Source of the DNA: JAEUIV01 sp033763795
GTDB lineage: Bacteria; Planctomycetota; Phycisphaerae; Phycisphaerales; UBA1924
Direction: 5' to 3'
DNA: 64,000 nucleotides
Assembly (NCBI GenBank): GCA_033763795.1
Contig: JANRJV010000001.1
Span: 62,001 to 126,000, forward strand
The notes beneath the pieces are model-generated. The model had not been told where the DNA came from and ran no database searches. It saw only the letters and a list, made by a program, of their open reading frames with translations. Below, piece by piece: positions 42,694 to 51,758 of this stretch (position 1 is its first letter; every line of letters begins with the position of its first letter). Made by a program: the position numbers and the translations under genes.

Positions 42694-43204
42694 CACAAAC
42701 CTCCCTCTCTATTCGAGACCTTGGTGACCGGTGAAGGCTTTCACCTTCGTGACGCGTTTCTAAGCGGGTGTCGCAACCGGTTTGCTTGGCCCGCCTTCAC
42801 CAAGCGAATGAGACGCACATTTCACCAGCCGGGATCTGCATCGGGGGAACGCCGAAGAGTCCGATCTGGCCAATCCTCTTGACTTGTCTCCGGGAGACGT
42901 GTTTCCCGAAAGACGGACCGCCACACGGCGGATTCCCTTCCATGGGCAGAAGATAAAGCGCGCCAACCCTCAGTCAAGAACTTCGTTCCTGTTCCGCCAA
43001 AGCAATCCCCTTTTCATCAGAACTCCGTCCGAGTACCACCGTTTCCCATTTTCACCAGGCTCCCCTCCGCCAATCCTCGCCACATGCATGTAAATACCTG
43101 AAAAATCAGCACTTACGCGCACGCACCCGCCGCGACGCCCCCGCCGCCCCCCCAAGCCGCCCCTCTCGCGGGCCCGCCGCCCGCCGCCGGTACACTCCCG
43201 CCCC
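42694..43204. other. 511-base intergenic region, structured, no gene seen
   Basis: This is the longest stretch without a gene. It is visibly richer in A and T than its surroundings. On the minus strand, upstream of the PEP-CTERM gene, CTTGGTGAAGGC (42804-42793) is complementary to GCCTTCACC (42738-42730) and also to TCACCAAG (42727-42720), while GGTGAA/TTCACC (42745-42730) forms a local hairpin that would compete. A CGGGA/TCCCG hairpin lies near 42893-42910 and a CCGCC/GGCGG hairpin near 42920-42933. The right end holds the TACACT promoter box of the permease gene. No known riboswitch pattern was recognised. Confidence 0.4.
43191..43196 (+). promoter_or_regulatory. -10 box TACACT of a likely leaderless promoter
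   Basis: GGTACACTC is followed by 7-8 bases and the GTG start of the ABC permease gene at 43205. No ribosome binding site is present. Confidence 0.45.
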
Positions 43205-44923
43205 GTGCGGACCAGGCTCCTCGGCCAGTACACCCTTTTTCTCGCCCTGCTCGCCTTCCTCGTCGGAGGACTCCTCTATCCCATCGCCCTCACCGTCCGA
43301 GGCGGCTTCGCCACCGACCCCGCCAAAGGCACCGGGTTCACCCTCCGCCACATCCTCGCCATCTTCGAGGACCCAGTCCTCCTCCAGGGGCTCCTCAACT
43401 CCTTCAGCATCGCCGCCGCTACCACCGCCCTCAGCACCATCATCGCGCTCCCGCTGGCCGTCCTCGCCGCCCGCTACCGCTATCCGCTCAAGGCCGCCTG
43501 GAGCGCCCTCGTCCTCGTTCCGCTCATCCTCCCACCCTTCGTCGGCGCCATCGGCTTCAAGATGATCCTGGGCCGCGAGGGCGCACTCAACGCCCTCCTC
43601 GGCACCTCCTTCGACATCCTGGGCCAGGCGCGCTTCTGGGGAGTCGTCGTCGCCGAATCGCTCGCCCTCTACCCCATCGTCTACCTCAACGCCACCGCCG
43701 CCCTCGCCAACCTCGACCCCGCGCTCGACGAAGCCGCCGAGAACCTCGGCGCAGGCCCCATCAAACGCTTCTTCCGCATCACGCTCCCGCTCATCAGGCC
43801 CGGGCTCTTCGCCGGCGGCACGGTCGTCTTCGTCTGGAGCTTCACCGAGCTGGGCACACCGCTCATGTTCGACTACTACGCCGTCACACCCGTCCAGATC
43901 TTCTCGGGCATCAAGGAGGTCTCCGCCAGCGCCCAGCCCTACGCCCTCACCATCGTCATGCTCACCTGCTCGCTCATCCTCTACGCCCTGGGCAAGCTCG
44001 CCTTCGGCGGCCGCGCACACGCCATGCAGAGCCGCGCCTCACGCGCCGCAACCGAAAAAACCCTCCGCCCCGCCGCCGCCTTCCTCGCCTCCGCGCTCTT
44101 CGCCCTCATCACGGGCCTCGCCCTCCTCCCGCACCTGGGCGTCATCCTCACCAGCCTCGCCGTCGACGGCTCCTGGTACGCCACCGTCCTCCCCCAGCAG
44201 TTCACCCTCTCGCACTTCGAACAGGCCCTGGGGCACCCGCTCGCCTTCGGCGCCATCAAGATGAGCCTGGGACTCGCCTCCGCCGCCGTCGTCCTCAACC
44301 TCCTCCTGGGCATCCTCATCGGATACGTCATCGTCCGCACCCGCATCCGCGGCCGCTGGCTCCTCGACAGCCTCTCCATGCTCCCCCTCGCCGTCCCGGG
44401 ACTCGTCATGGCCTTCGGCTACGTCGCCATGAGCCTCCGCTGGCCCTTCGCCGACGGCGACCCCCTCGCCGGCTGGGCCGACATCGTCGGCGCTCAGCCC
44501 AACCCCATCCCGCTCCTCATCCTCGCCTACAGCGTCCGACGACTCCCCTATGTCGTCCGCGCCACCGTCGCCGGCCTCGAGCAGACCTCGGGCGAAATGG
44601 AAGAAGCCGCCGTCAACCTCGGCGCCTCCACCTTCCGCGCCGTCCGCTCCATCATCATCCCCCTCATCGCCGCCAACCTTATCGCCGGCGCACTCCTCGC
44701 CTTCAGCTTCGCCATGCTCGAAGTCAGCGACTCGCTCATCCTCGCCCAGCAGGAAAAGCACTTCCCCATCACCAAGGCCATCTACACCTTCGCCGACCGG
44801 CTCGGCGACGGCGCCGCCATCGCCTCCGCCATGGGCGTCTGGGGCATGGCCCTCCTCACAGTCACGCTCATCGGCGCCTCGATCCTCATGGGCCGAAAGC
44901 TCGGCGCCATCTTCCGCGTCTGA
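43205..44923 (+). CDS. Fused two-domain ABC transporter permease (iron type)
   Basis: A 572-residue inner-membrane protein made of two BPD_transp_1 domains in tandem, about 12 membrane helices. The two cytoplasmic EAA loops are EAAENLGAGPIKRFFRITLP (about 180-199) and EAAVNLGASTFRAVRSIIIP (about 464-483). Fused permeases of this kind belong to the FbpB/SfuB/ThiP group importing ferric iron or thiamine. No ATPase or solute-binding protein gene is adjacent, which is unusual; they must lie elsewhere or before the window. The GTG at 43205 is supported by the TACACT box 8 bases upstream. Confidence 0.9.
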   Translation: MRTRLLGQYTLFLALLAFLVGGLLYPIALTVRGGFATDPAKGTGFTLRHILAIFEDPVLLQGLLNSFSIAAATTALSTIIALPLAVLAARYRYPLKAAWSALVLVPLILPPFVGAIGFKMILGREGALNALLGTSFDILGQARFWGVVVAESLALYPIVYLNATAALANLDPALDEAAENLGAGPIKRFFRITLPLIRPGLFAGGTVVFVWSFTELGTPLMFDYYAVTPVQIFSGIKEVSASAQPYALTIVMLTCSLILYALGKLAFGGRAHAMQSRASRAATEKTLRPAAAFLASALFALITGLALLPHLGVILTSLAVDGSWYATVLPQQFTLSHFEQALGHPLAFGAIKMSLGLASAAVVLNLLLGILIGYVIVRTRIRGRWLLDSLSMLPLAVPGLVMAFGYVAMSLRWPFADGDPLAGWADIVGAQPNPIPLLILAYSVRRLPYVVRATVAGLEQTSGEMEEAAVNLGASTFRAVRSIIIPLIAANLIAGALLAFSFAMLEVSDSLILAQQEKHFPITKAIYTFADRLGDGAAIASAMGVWGMALLTVTLIGASILMGRKLGAIFRV

Positions 44924-44968
44924 CGCACACCGCGACCCCGCGTTCTCCGCGCGTCGGCTGCGCTCCAC

Positions 44969-45769
44969 TCACGCCGAGCCGATCGCCCGGTTCCAGTAGA
45001 ACAGCGCCGTCGCGTCATCCCTCCCGAGGAACGCCTCCAGCTCGCCGATCGCCCCCGCAATCTGCGCCGCGCTCGCCAGACCGCTCTCGACCAGCCGCGC
45101 CTCCCCCGACCGGATGTTCCCGATCAGGTTCCTCACCCAGGGCTCGAACGCCGGCTGGCCGCTCCGATGAATCTCCGGCTGGATCGACAGTCTCACCTCT
45201 TCAAACCCCGCCTGACGCATCAGCCGGTACAGACGCTTGCCGATCAGCGCATCGCCCCCCAGCGCCCGCTGCAGCTCCGCGAAGCACCGCCACACCCGCT
45301 CGAACATCGCGCAGTCCGGGTCAAAGTCGCACATCAGGATGTTGTTCTCCTGCACGAACGCCCGGCCCCCCGGCGACAGCACACGACGCATCTCCCGCAG
45401 CACCCGCACCGGGTCCGTCACGTGCTCCAGCAGAAATCGGCAGTACACCACGTCGAACGACTGGTCCGCAAAGGGCAGCGCGTGCGCATCCCCCTCAACA
45501 AACGACAGGTTCCCCGGCCCGCCCGACTCAGGCCGCGGCGCCCGCGCCAGCTGCTCCGCCGAAAACTCCAGCCCCACCACCCGCGCCCCCGGAGCCGACC
45601 GCGCCACGTCCGCCGTCAGGATCCCCATCCCGCACCCGACCTCCAGCACCGAACGCGCCGGCCCGATGTCCAGAAACTCCAGGAAAAACGGGTTGTTCGC
45701 CCGGTTCAGCGCCGCAAGACGCTCCTGCTCGCTCTGCGTCGTCCCGTGGATGTAGATCGCCGGCTTCAC
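44969..45769 (-). CDS. Class I SAM-dependent methyltransferase
   Basis: A 266-residue enzyme. Near the N-terminus is the pattern YIHGTTQSEQERLAALN; motif I is VLEVGCGMGILTADVA (about 40-55), then VVGLEFSAEQLARA, SFVEGDAHALPFADQSFDVVYCRFLLEHV (split motif II/post-motif, about 85-115) and VLSPGGRAFVQENN. It resembles Methyltransf_11/31 proteins of unassigned substrate. The GTG at 45769 is preferred because GGAGG lies 4-5 bases upstream; another GTG nine codons earlier is possible. It is convergent with the ABC permease gene and divergent from the SnoaL-like gene. Confidence 0.85.
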   Translation of the reverse strand: MKPAIYIHGTTQSEQERLAALNRANNPFFLEFLDIGPARSVLEVGCGMGILTADVARSAPGARVVGLEFSAEQLARAPRPESGGPGNLSFVEGDAHALPFADQSFDVVYCRFLLEHVTDPVRVLREMRRVLSPGGRAFVQENNILMCDFDPDCAMFERVWRCFAELQRALGGDALIGKRLYRLMRQAGFEEVRLSIQPEIHRSGQPAFEPWVRNLIGNIRSGEARLVESGLASAAQIAGAIGELEAFLGRDDATALFYWNRAIGSA

Positions 45770-45931
45770 CAGACCTCCCTCGTTCCACCCCGACACTCGT
45801 GTGGAAAACCGCCCCGCTCCGCGCCCAGCCTCCGCAACCCGCCCGCCCGAAACTCACGCCCCCGCACCCTTTGGTAAATCTACACCCGCGCCCCACGGCA
45901 CCGCACCAGCAACGCCAGGAGAACACCCGCC

Positions 45932-46399
45932 ATGGCCAAGAAAGACAAGAAGTCCAAGCCCGCCGCCAAGAGCACCACCGACAAGAAGAGCAAGAAGGCC
46001 GCCCGCAAGCTCGAGCCCAAGCCCGTCAAGACCGGCAAGGGCGCCTCGCCCTTCGAAGTGGGCCGGGCCCTCGTCGACATGTTCAACGCCGGCAAGTTCA
46101 CCGAGATCGAGCAGATGTTCTGGTCCCCCAAGGTCGACTCCATCGAAGGCTACGGCGTGTCGCTCCGCTGGGAAGGTCGCAAGGCCGTCCGCGCCAAGAA
46201 CGACCAGTGGATGTCCACCCACCAGATCCACGGCGCCACCGCCGAGGGCCCCTACGTCGGCGCCACCGGCTTCGCCGTCCGCTTTGAAATGGACGTCGAA
46301 GACACCACCACCGGCAAGCGCGAAACCATGTCCGAGGTCGGCGTCTACACCATCAAGGGCGGCAAGATCATCTGCGAAGAATTCATGTACCGCGTCTGA
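45932..46399 (+). CDS. SnoaL-like protein with Lys-rich N-terminal tail
   Basis: A 155-residue protein. The first 35 residues are Lys/Ala-rich (MAKKDKKSKPAAKSTTDKKS) and probably disordered and nucleic-acid or polyanion binding. The rest fits the NTF2/SnoaL fold: GRALVDMFNAGKFTEIEQMFW, then WEGRKAVRAKNDQW, and strands AVRFEMDVED and VGVYTIKGGKIICEEFMYRV. SnoaL-like domains serve as isomerases or as binding modules; here no catalytic set is clear. AGGAG lies about 9 bases before the ATG. Its 3' end overlaps the 3' end of rmuC by 17 bases on the opposite strand. Confidence 0.75.
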   Translation: MAKKDKKSKPAAKSTTDKKSKKAARKLEPKPVKTGKGASPFEVGRALVDMFNAGKFTEIEQMFWSPKVDSIEGYGVSLRWEGRKAVRAKNDQWMSTHQIHGATAEGPYVGATGFAVRFEMDVEDTTTGKRETMSEVGVYTIKGGKIICEEFMYRV

Positions 46400-47921
46400 C
46401 CTGCCCGTCGACCCCCACGCCCCCCACGCCCCCGGCCCCGTCCCCTCCATCCGCGCCCGCGCCCCGCTGGCCAGAAGCTGTCGCCGCGCCCGCCCCCAGC
46501 TTGAACGCCCGCACCGCCCCCTCCACCACGCGCACCTCGGGCAGCTCCTTCGCGCCGCCCTTGGCCCCCGCCTCCTCCAGCTTGCGCAGCTGAGGCATCA
46601 CGCGTCCCTCCAGCGAGCCCACGTGATCGTTGTACCGCCGCACCACCGTCCCGATCGCCTCGCCCAGACCGTTCAGATGCTCGAACGCCGTCGCCGCACG
46701 CTGGTGCAGCTCCCGCCCCAGCGTGAACAGCTCCTCCGCCCGGTCCGAGAGCCCCTTCTCCCGCCAGCCCACGTAGATCGCTGACAGCAGCCCGATCAGC
46801 GTCGAAGGGCTCGCCAGGATCACCCGCCGCTCCGCCGCGAAGTCCAGCAGCGCCGGCCGCCGCGCCAGCGCCGCGTCCACGAACTGATCCCCCGGGATGA
46901 ACATCACCACGAAGTCCGCCGCACGCTCCAGGTGCGCCGCGTACTCCTTCTTCGAGAGCGCCGCCGCCTGCTCCTCGACGTGCCGCGCGAACCGCTCCAT
47001 GTGCGACTCGCGCTCCTCCTCGCTCGTCGCGTTGTGCGCATCCACGTACGCCCCGAGGTTCGCCTTCGCGTCGATCACCACGCACCGCCCGTTGGGCAGC
47101 CGCACCACCACGTCGGGCCGCCGCAGCGTCCCCTCCCCGTCGCGCGAGCTCGCCTGCTTCTCGAAGTCGCAGTAGCAACGCATCCCCGTCAGCTCCAGCA
47201 CCCGCTCCAGCTGCACCTCCCCGTACCGCCCCCGCACGTCGGGCCTCGACAGCGCCCGCACCAGCCGCGACGTCTCCTGCCGCAGCTCCGCCCCGCCCCG
47301 CGCCACCTGCCCCAGCGTCTCCGTGATCGAGGCGAACGCCGCCGTCCGGTCCTTCTCCAGCTGCGCCAGCTTCTCGTCCGCACGCTTCAGCGTCTCCGCG
47401 ATCGGCACGATCTTGGAGTCCAGCTCCGCACGCGCCCGCTCGCGGTGCAGCGTGAACTCGTGCTCGGCCCGCTTCGAGAACTGCTCCACGCTCTGCCGCA
47501 GCGCATCGCCCGCCGTCGTGCGGATCGTCTGCGTGAACAGCTCGCGCATCTCGCCCGCACGCTTCTCGAGCTCCTGCTCCCGCTCCCGCGCCGCCGCGTC
47601 CCGCGCCTCCAGCTCCACGCGGTGCTGCGCCTCGAGCGCCCGAAGCGCCGCCGCCCGCGCCGCCTCCGCCGCCGACAGCCGCTCGCGCACCGTCGCCGCC
47701 TCAACGCTCAGCCGCTCGACGTCGCCCCGCGCCCGCTCGACCGCCTCCTGCAGCGTCGCCTCTGCGCTCCGCACCCGCGTCAGCTCCTCATCACGCGCCA
47801 GCCGCGCTTCCTCAGCCCCCGCAAGCTGCGCCAGCAGCGACGACCGCACCATCAGCAGCCAGCCGCACACCACCGCCAGCAACACAACCACCGCCCCCAG
47901 CATCACCGTGATCGCGTCCAT
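46383..47921 (-). CDS. rmuC: RmuC-family DNA recombination protein
   Basis: A 512-residue protein. One membrane helix at about 3-24 (AITVMLGAVVVLLAVVCGWL), a long coiled coil at about 30-180, then the RmuC nuclease-like domain: RGRYGEVQLERVLELTGM (about 223-240), RPDVVVRLPNGRCVVIDAKANL (about 262-283; the acidic D/K residues fit a PD-(D/E)XK core) and FVVMFIPGDQFVDAAL. RmuC limits inversions at short inverted repeats in E. coli. A Gly-rich tail ends the protein. The ATG at 47921 follows TAGACT by 7 bases with no ribosome binding site, although it begins 10 bases after the M16 gene, so it may have its own leaderless promoter. Confidence 0.9.
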   Translation of the reverse strand: MDAITVMLGAVVVLLAVVCGWLLMVRSSLLAQLAGAEEARLARDEELTRVRSAEATLQEAVERARGDVERLSVEAATVRERLSAAEAARAAALRALEAQHRVELEARDAAAREREQELEKRAGEMRELFTQTIRTTAGDALRQSVEQFSKRAEHEFTLHRERARAELDSKIVPIAETLKRADEKLAQLEKDRTAAFASITETLGQVARGGAELRQETSRLVRALSRPDVRGRYGEVQLERVLELTGMRCYCDFEKQASSRDGEGTLRRPDVVVRLPNGRCVVIDAKANLGAYVDAHNATSEEERESHMERFARHVEEQAAALSKKEYAAHLERAADFVVMFIPGDQFVDAALARRPALLDFAAERRVILASPSTLIGLLSAIYVGWREKGLSDRAEELFTLGRELHQRAATAFEHLNGLGEAIGTVVRRYNDHVGSLEGRVMPQLRKLEEAGAKGGAKELPEVRVVEGAVRAFKLGAGAATASGQRGAGADGGDGAGGVGGVGVDGQVRRGT

Positions 47922-47931
47922 AGCACGCAGT

Positions 47932-50820
47932 CTACGGCCGCCGAACCCCCGAAACCGTCTCCTCCGCCGCGCCCGCGCCCCCGCTCGATTCGACAATCAG
48001 CGTGAACCGCGCCCCCTCGCCCCGCGAAGCCACGTCACGCTCCGTCAGCAGTTGCTTCATGTCCTCCGCACGCGTGCTGACAAGACGCTGTCGCAGATCG
48101 ATGAGCTCGCTCAACTCGCCGCCCCCCGGCCCGCCGCTCGCCATCAGCCTCGACCAGAACCGCGGGTCCGCAAGGTCACGATCCAGATCGCTCGCCGCCT
48201 GCGCCCGCGCCACGATCAGCTCCTCATCCGTCGGCCCCTCACGCGCCAGCGCATCGAACAGCGCCCCCAGCCGCGCCGCCGCATCCTCCGCCAGCGCACG
48301 GTCCACCATCGTCGCCGCGTACAGCAGCCCGGACTCGCCCTCCCCCCGATGCCCCGCCGTCACCGACCACCTCGGCTGCGCAGGCTGCACCCCCCGCGCC
48401 GCCCACCGCAGCGGAATCAGCCGCGCCGCCAGCGCCAGCCGCCGCTCCTCAAGCATCGTCCGCGCGCCCGACCCGCCCATCCCCACCACAACCACCGCCT
48501 GCGACGCCGGCGCATCCACCACCACGCGCCGCATCCCCGTCGCCGCCCTAGCGCCCACGCCCATCTCATCCGCCCCGCCCGTCATCACCCGGCCGACCTC
48601 GGGCCGCCGCGGCAGACCCTCCAGCGCCCCCGCCACTCCCCCCAGCGCTCGGCCACGATCGATCGGACCCGCCACGCCCACCTCGATCGGCGCATGCATC
48701 AGCACCGACTCAAGCCACCGCTGCGCCGCCTCCGCCGTCACCTCACGCACCCACCGCTCGTCCAGCGCCGCGCCCCCCGCCGCCGCCGCACGCTCCACCT
48801 CCGCCTCCGCAGCCGCCACCGGCCGGACCCGCGCCGCCGCCATCGACCCCAGCGTCGACCACTGCCACCGGTCCAGCGCCGCCGGCTCGACCAGCGGCTC
48901 GCGCACCAGCGCCGCCAGCAGCTCGCACGAGAGCTCGAAGTCCTTCTCCTCGCTCGAAACCTCCAGCGTCACCACCCCGCGCCCCACATCACCCCGAAGC
49001 TCGATCGAAGAAGACGCCAGCAGACGCCGCAGCTCAGACGAACTCCGCGAACGCGTTGCGGGCCACCCCGTCACCGCACCCACAGCCCCCGACGCCCACG
49101 CCGCCGCCGCTCCGCCCCCCTCCACCTTCGTCCGCAGCCCCAGCGTGATCACCACCCGCCGCGACTCCGCACCCAGCCGCCGGAAATGCACCGCCGCCCC
49201 GCTCGGCAGCCGCGCGCTCGTCACCCCCGTCAGCGGATCAACCACCAGCCGCTCGATCACACCGCCCCGCACCGGAACGTCCGAGATGCTCGTGGGCCTC
49301 TCCTCCGACGCCCGCATCTCGCGCCGCGGCCCGTACACACCCTGCGAAGCCTCCAGCACCTCCGCCTCGCTCGGCGCCGCAACGTCCTTGGGCAGAAACA
49401 GCGCCACGCACGCCCGCTCCGCGTCAAACAGCCAGTCCAGCGTCGCCCGCAGCGTCGCCTCATCAACCATCTCAAGCGACGCCTCGATCAGCGACGCCTT
49501 CACCGCCGGATCCAGCACCACGTCCCCCCGCCGCAGCGCCAGCGCGTCCCATTCCGCCAGCACCGCCGCCGGCGCGCTCCGGACGTCCGCGATCGACCGC
49601 CGAAGGTCCGACTTGAGCCCCTCGGCCGCCGACGCCATCTCCTCCCGCGAAACCGCCCGCGAGCGCAGCGACCGCACCTCCGCCCCCAGCTCCTCAACCA
49701 GCGTCCGCCATTCCACCGCGTCGCCCGTCACGCTCGCGAGCGAAAAACGCAGCCGGCCCGCCCCGGGACCGCTCGACGCGCTCACCTGCTTCGCCCCGCC
49801 CGGCGCGTCCGCCCGCGACAGCAGCCGACCGCGCATCACCCGCGCCGCCAGCGCGTCACGCGCCACCTCGAACAGCGCCGCCTCCGTACGCAGAGGCGGA
49901 ACCGCCGGATTCACAACCACCATCTCCACCACCGCGTGCACCTGCTCGGCGTCCGAAACCACCACCGCTCGGCTCGCCGCCCGCGCCTGAAGCTCCACCC
50001 GCGGCTCGTCAGGACCCTCCTTCGAAGGCAGACGCCCCAGCGAACGCTCCAGGATCCGCGCCACCCGACGCGACTCCACGTCCCCCGCGACCACCACGCT
50101 CGCGTTGCTCGCCCGGTACCACCGCCGGCAATACTCGATCACAACGTCCGACCCGATCTCGCACACCTCCGCCCCAGGCGGAAAAGGCGTGTGCACCGCC
50201 AGCGCCGTCTGCGGCGCGATCCGCGGCATCGTCGCACGAACATGCCGCGCCACCAGCGTCGCCGCCGCCGACGCGTCCCCGATCAGCGCCGCACGGTTCC
50301 CCGCGATCGACGCCTCCGTCACGGGCTCCGACAGGATCGAACGCAGATGCTCCGCCGCCAGCACCAGCGCGCTCTCGTCCGCCAGAGGCAGCGTCACCGT
50401 GAACACCGTCGTGTCGAACGACGTCGCCACACCGAACCAGCGACCAGGATCCGGAAGCGCCGCCCCCAGCGACCGCAGCGCACGCCCCGTGGGCCGCTCC
50501 GACGCCGAGTGCATCGCCAGCCGCGCCGCCGCGAACGCCGCCCCCGCACCCGCCGCCTCCTCGTGCAGAGACCCCGCGTGAATCTGCAGCTTCAGAACCA
50601 CCTGACCCGCCGGCGCCGCGTGCTCGCGGATCAGCACACGCAGCCCGCTGGGCAGCGTCCCCTGCGACACCGCCGGGTCCGGCTTCAGCTCGGGCCCCTC
50701 GATCAGAAAAGGCAGGTCCGGAATCCAGGGCTGCCCCCGCGCCCCGCGCACGCCGACCATCGACCCGCCCAACAGGCAGGCAATCACAGCCAGCACAGCG
50801 CCAGACCGGAACACGCTCAC
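47932..50820 (-). CDS. M16-family peptidase homologue lacking the zinc site
   Basis: A 962-residue exported protein with a signal peptide in about the first 30 residues (FRSGAVLAVIACLLGG). It has the two-times-two domain layout of M16 proteases (TLPSGLRVLIREHAAPAGQVVLKLQI at the start; SNASVVVAGDV, typical of domain 1; a second M16 half beginning near VTSARLPSGAAVHF). The catalytic HxxEH expected about 10-15 residues after GSLHEE is replaced by FAAAR (about 96-100), so the protein is very likely not a zinc protease and may chaperone an active partner. The start is a GTG at 50820 with TACCGT 5 bases upstream; a TTG two codons earlier is possible. Confidence 0.87.
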   Translation of the reverse strand: MSVFRSGAVLAVIACLLGGSMVGVRGARGQPWIPDLPFLIEGPELKPDPAVSQGTLPSGLRVLIREHAAPAGQVVLKLQIHAGSLHEEAAGAGAAFAAARLAMHSASERPTGRALRSLGAALPDPGRWFGVATSFDTTVFTVTLPLADESALVLAAEHLRSILSEPVTEASIAGNRAALIGDASAAATLVARHVRATMPRIAPQTALAVHTPFPPGAEVCEIGSDVVIEYCRRWYRASNASVVVAGDVESRRVARILERSLGRLPSKEGPDEPRVELQARAASRAVVVSDAEQVHAVVEMVVVNPAVPPLRTEAALFEVARDALAARVMRGRLLSRADAPGGAKQVSASSGPGAGRLRFSLASVTGDAVEWRTLVEELGAEVRSLRSRAVSREEMASAAEGLKSDLRRSIADVRSAPAAVLAEWDALALRRGDVVLDPAVKASLIEASLEMVDEATLRATLDWLFDAERACVALFLPKDVAAPSEAEVLEASQGVYGPRREMRASEERPTSISDVPVRGGVIERLVVDPLTGVTSARLPSGAAVHFRRLGAESRRVVITLGLRTKVEGGGAAAAWASGAVGAVTGWPATRSRSSSELRRLLASSSIELRGDVGRGVVTLEVSSEEKDFELSCELLAALVREPLVEPAALDRWQWSTLGSMAAARVRPVAAAEAEVERAAAAGGAALDERWVREVTAEAAQRWLESVLMHAPIEVGVAGPIDRGRALGGVAGALEGLPRRPEVGRVMTGGADEMGVGARAATGMRRVVVDAPASQAVVVVGMGGSGARTMLEERRLALAARLIPLRWAARGVQPAQPRWSVTAGHRGEGESGLLYAATMVDRALAEDAAARLGALFDALAREGPTDEELIVARAQAASDLDRDLADPRFWSRLMASGGPGGGELSELIDLRQRLVSTRAEDMKQLLTERDVASRGEGARFTLIVESSGGAGAAEETVSGVRRP

Positions 50821-50872
50821 GCACAACGGTACCGCGTCGCCGCCGACGCCGTTGCCCCGCCCCCGCCCCGGC

Positions 50873-50878
50873 TAGGCT
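50873..50878 (+). promoter_or_regulatory. -10 box TAGGCT of a likely leaderless promoter
   Basis: TAGGCT is followed by exactly 6 bases and the ATG of the membrane protein gene at 50885. No ribosome binding site is present. Confidence 0.5.
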
Positions 50879-50884
50879 CCGGAC

Positions 50885-51724
50885 ATGCCCCAGAGCCCGC
50901 CCGAAACCGCAACGCTTCCCCGCGTCAGCCCGCTCGCCCTCCTCGCCCTCGCCCTCACCGCCATCTGCACAGGCGGCTGCCTCCTCGCCGGACTCCTCTC
51001 TGTCTCCGTCAGCCCGGCCTTCGTGGGCGTCATCCTCGCCCTCCCCATCGTCGGCATCGCCGGCTCCGTGGTCGCAGGCCTCGCCATCCGGCAGATCGAT
51101 CGCTCCCGCGGCCGACTCGTCGGCAAGCCCGTCGCCATCGCCTGCCTCTTCCTGGGCCTCATCGCCGGCATCCTCCAGGGCGCCGCCGCCATCGCCGCCA
51201 TCGGTTCCGCCGCCGCCGTACGCACCACCCTCGCACCCGTCGTCCGCGACTTTCTCCGCGCCGCCGAACAGCGCGACCCCGCCGCCGCCCGCGCCCTCCT
51301 CGGACAGGCCACCACCGCCGAACTCACAGACGACGACCTCGACGCCTTCGCCCGACGCATCATCTCCACCACAGGCCCCGCCCCCGACGTCCGCTTCGAC
51401 TTCGCGACCGTCGTCCGCAGCGTCCGCTCCGTCCGAGGCCTCAGCTCATCCGCGCCCCCCAACCAGACCATCACCGCCAACCCGCGCCCGCTCGAACTCG
51501 TCGGCCCCGCCGGCTCGCTCCTCATCTACGTCACACCCGACGACCTCTCCATGCAGCAGTCAAAGACCGTCCGCGTCGACGACATCCTCGTGCTCATCGA
51601 GCCCCGCCGCGCAATGACCCTCCGCCGCGCAGGCCCCGCCGCCTCGCTCGCCGCCGCCCTGGGCATCGCCCACGAACCCCCCGCCCCCGCCCCCGCTCCG
51701 GCCCCGGCCCCCGCCGCGCCCTGA
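50885..51724 (+). CDS. Membrane protein of unknown function, DUF4190-like
   Basis: A 279-residue protein. Three membrane helices lie in the first 105 residues (about 17-40, 44-68 and 81-105) with a DUF4190-like pattern (LVGKPVAIACLFLGLIAGI). A soluble region follows with a possible NTF2-like or DUF4878-like helix (VRDFLRAAEQRDPAAARALL). The C-terminus is a proline-alanine tail (PAPAPAPAPAAP). I do not recognise a function. The ATG at 50885 has TAGGCT exactly 6 bases upstream. The gene stands alone between the M16 gene (divergent) and the LPS-export operon (convergent). Confidence 0.75.
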   Translation: MPQSPPETATLPRVSPLALLALALTAICTGGCLLAGLLSVSVSPAFVGVILALPIVGIAGSVVAGLAIRQIDRSRGRLVGKPVAIACLFLGLIAGILQGAAAIAAIGSAAAVRTTLAPVVRDFLRAAEQRDPAAARALLGQATTAELTDDDLDAFARRIISTTGPAPDVRFDFATVVRSVRSVRGLSSSAPPNQTITANPRPLELVGPAGSLLIYVTPDDLSMQQSKTVRVDDILVLIEPRRAMTLRRAGPAASLAAALGIAHEPPAPAPAPAPAPAAP

Positions 51725-51758
51725 CGCCCCCTTCATCTTCCTCATTCGCCGCCCCGGC

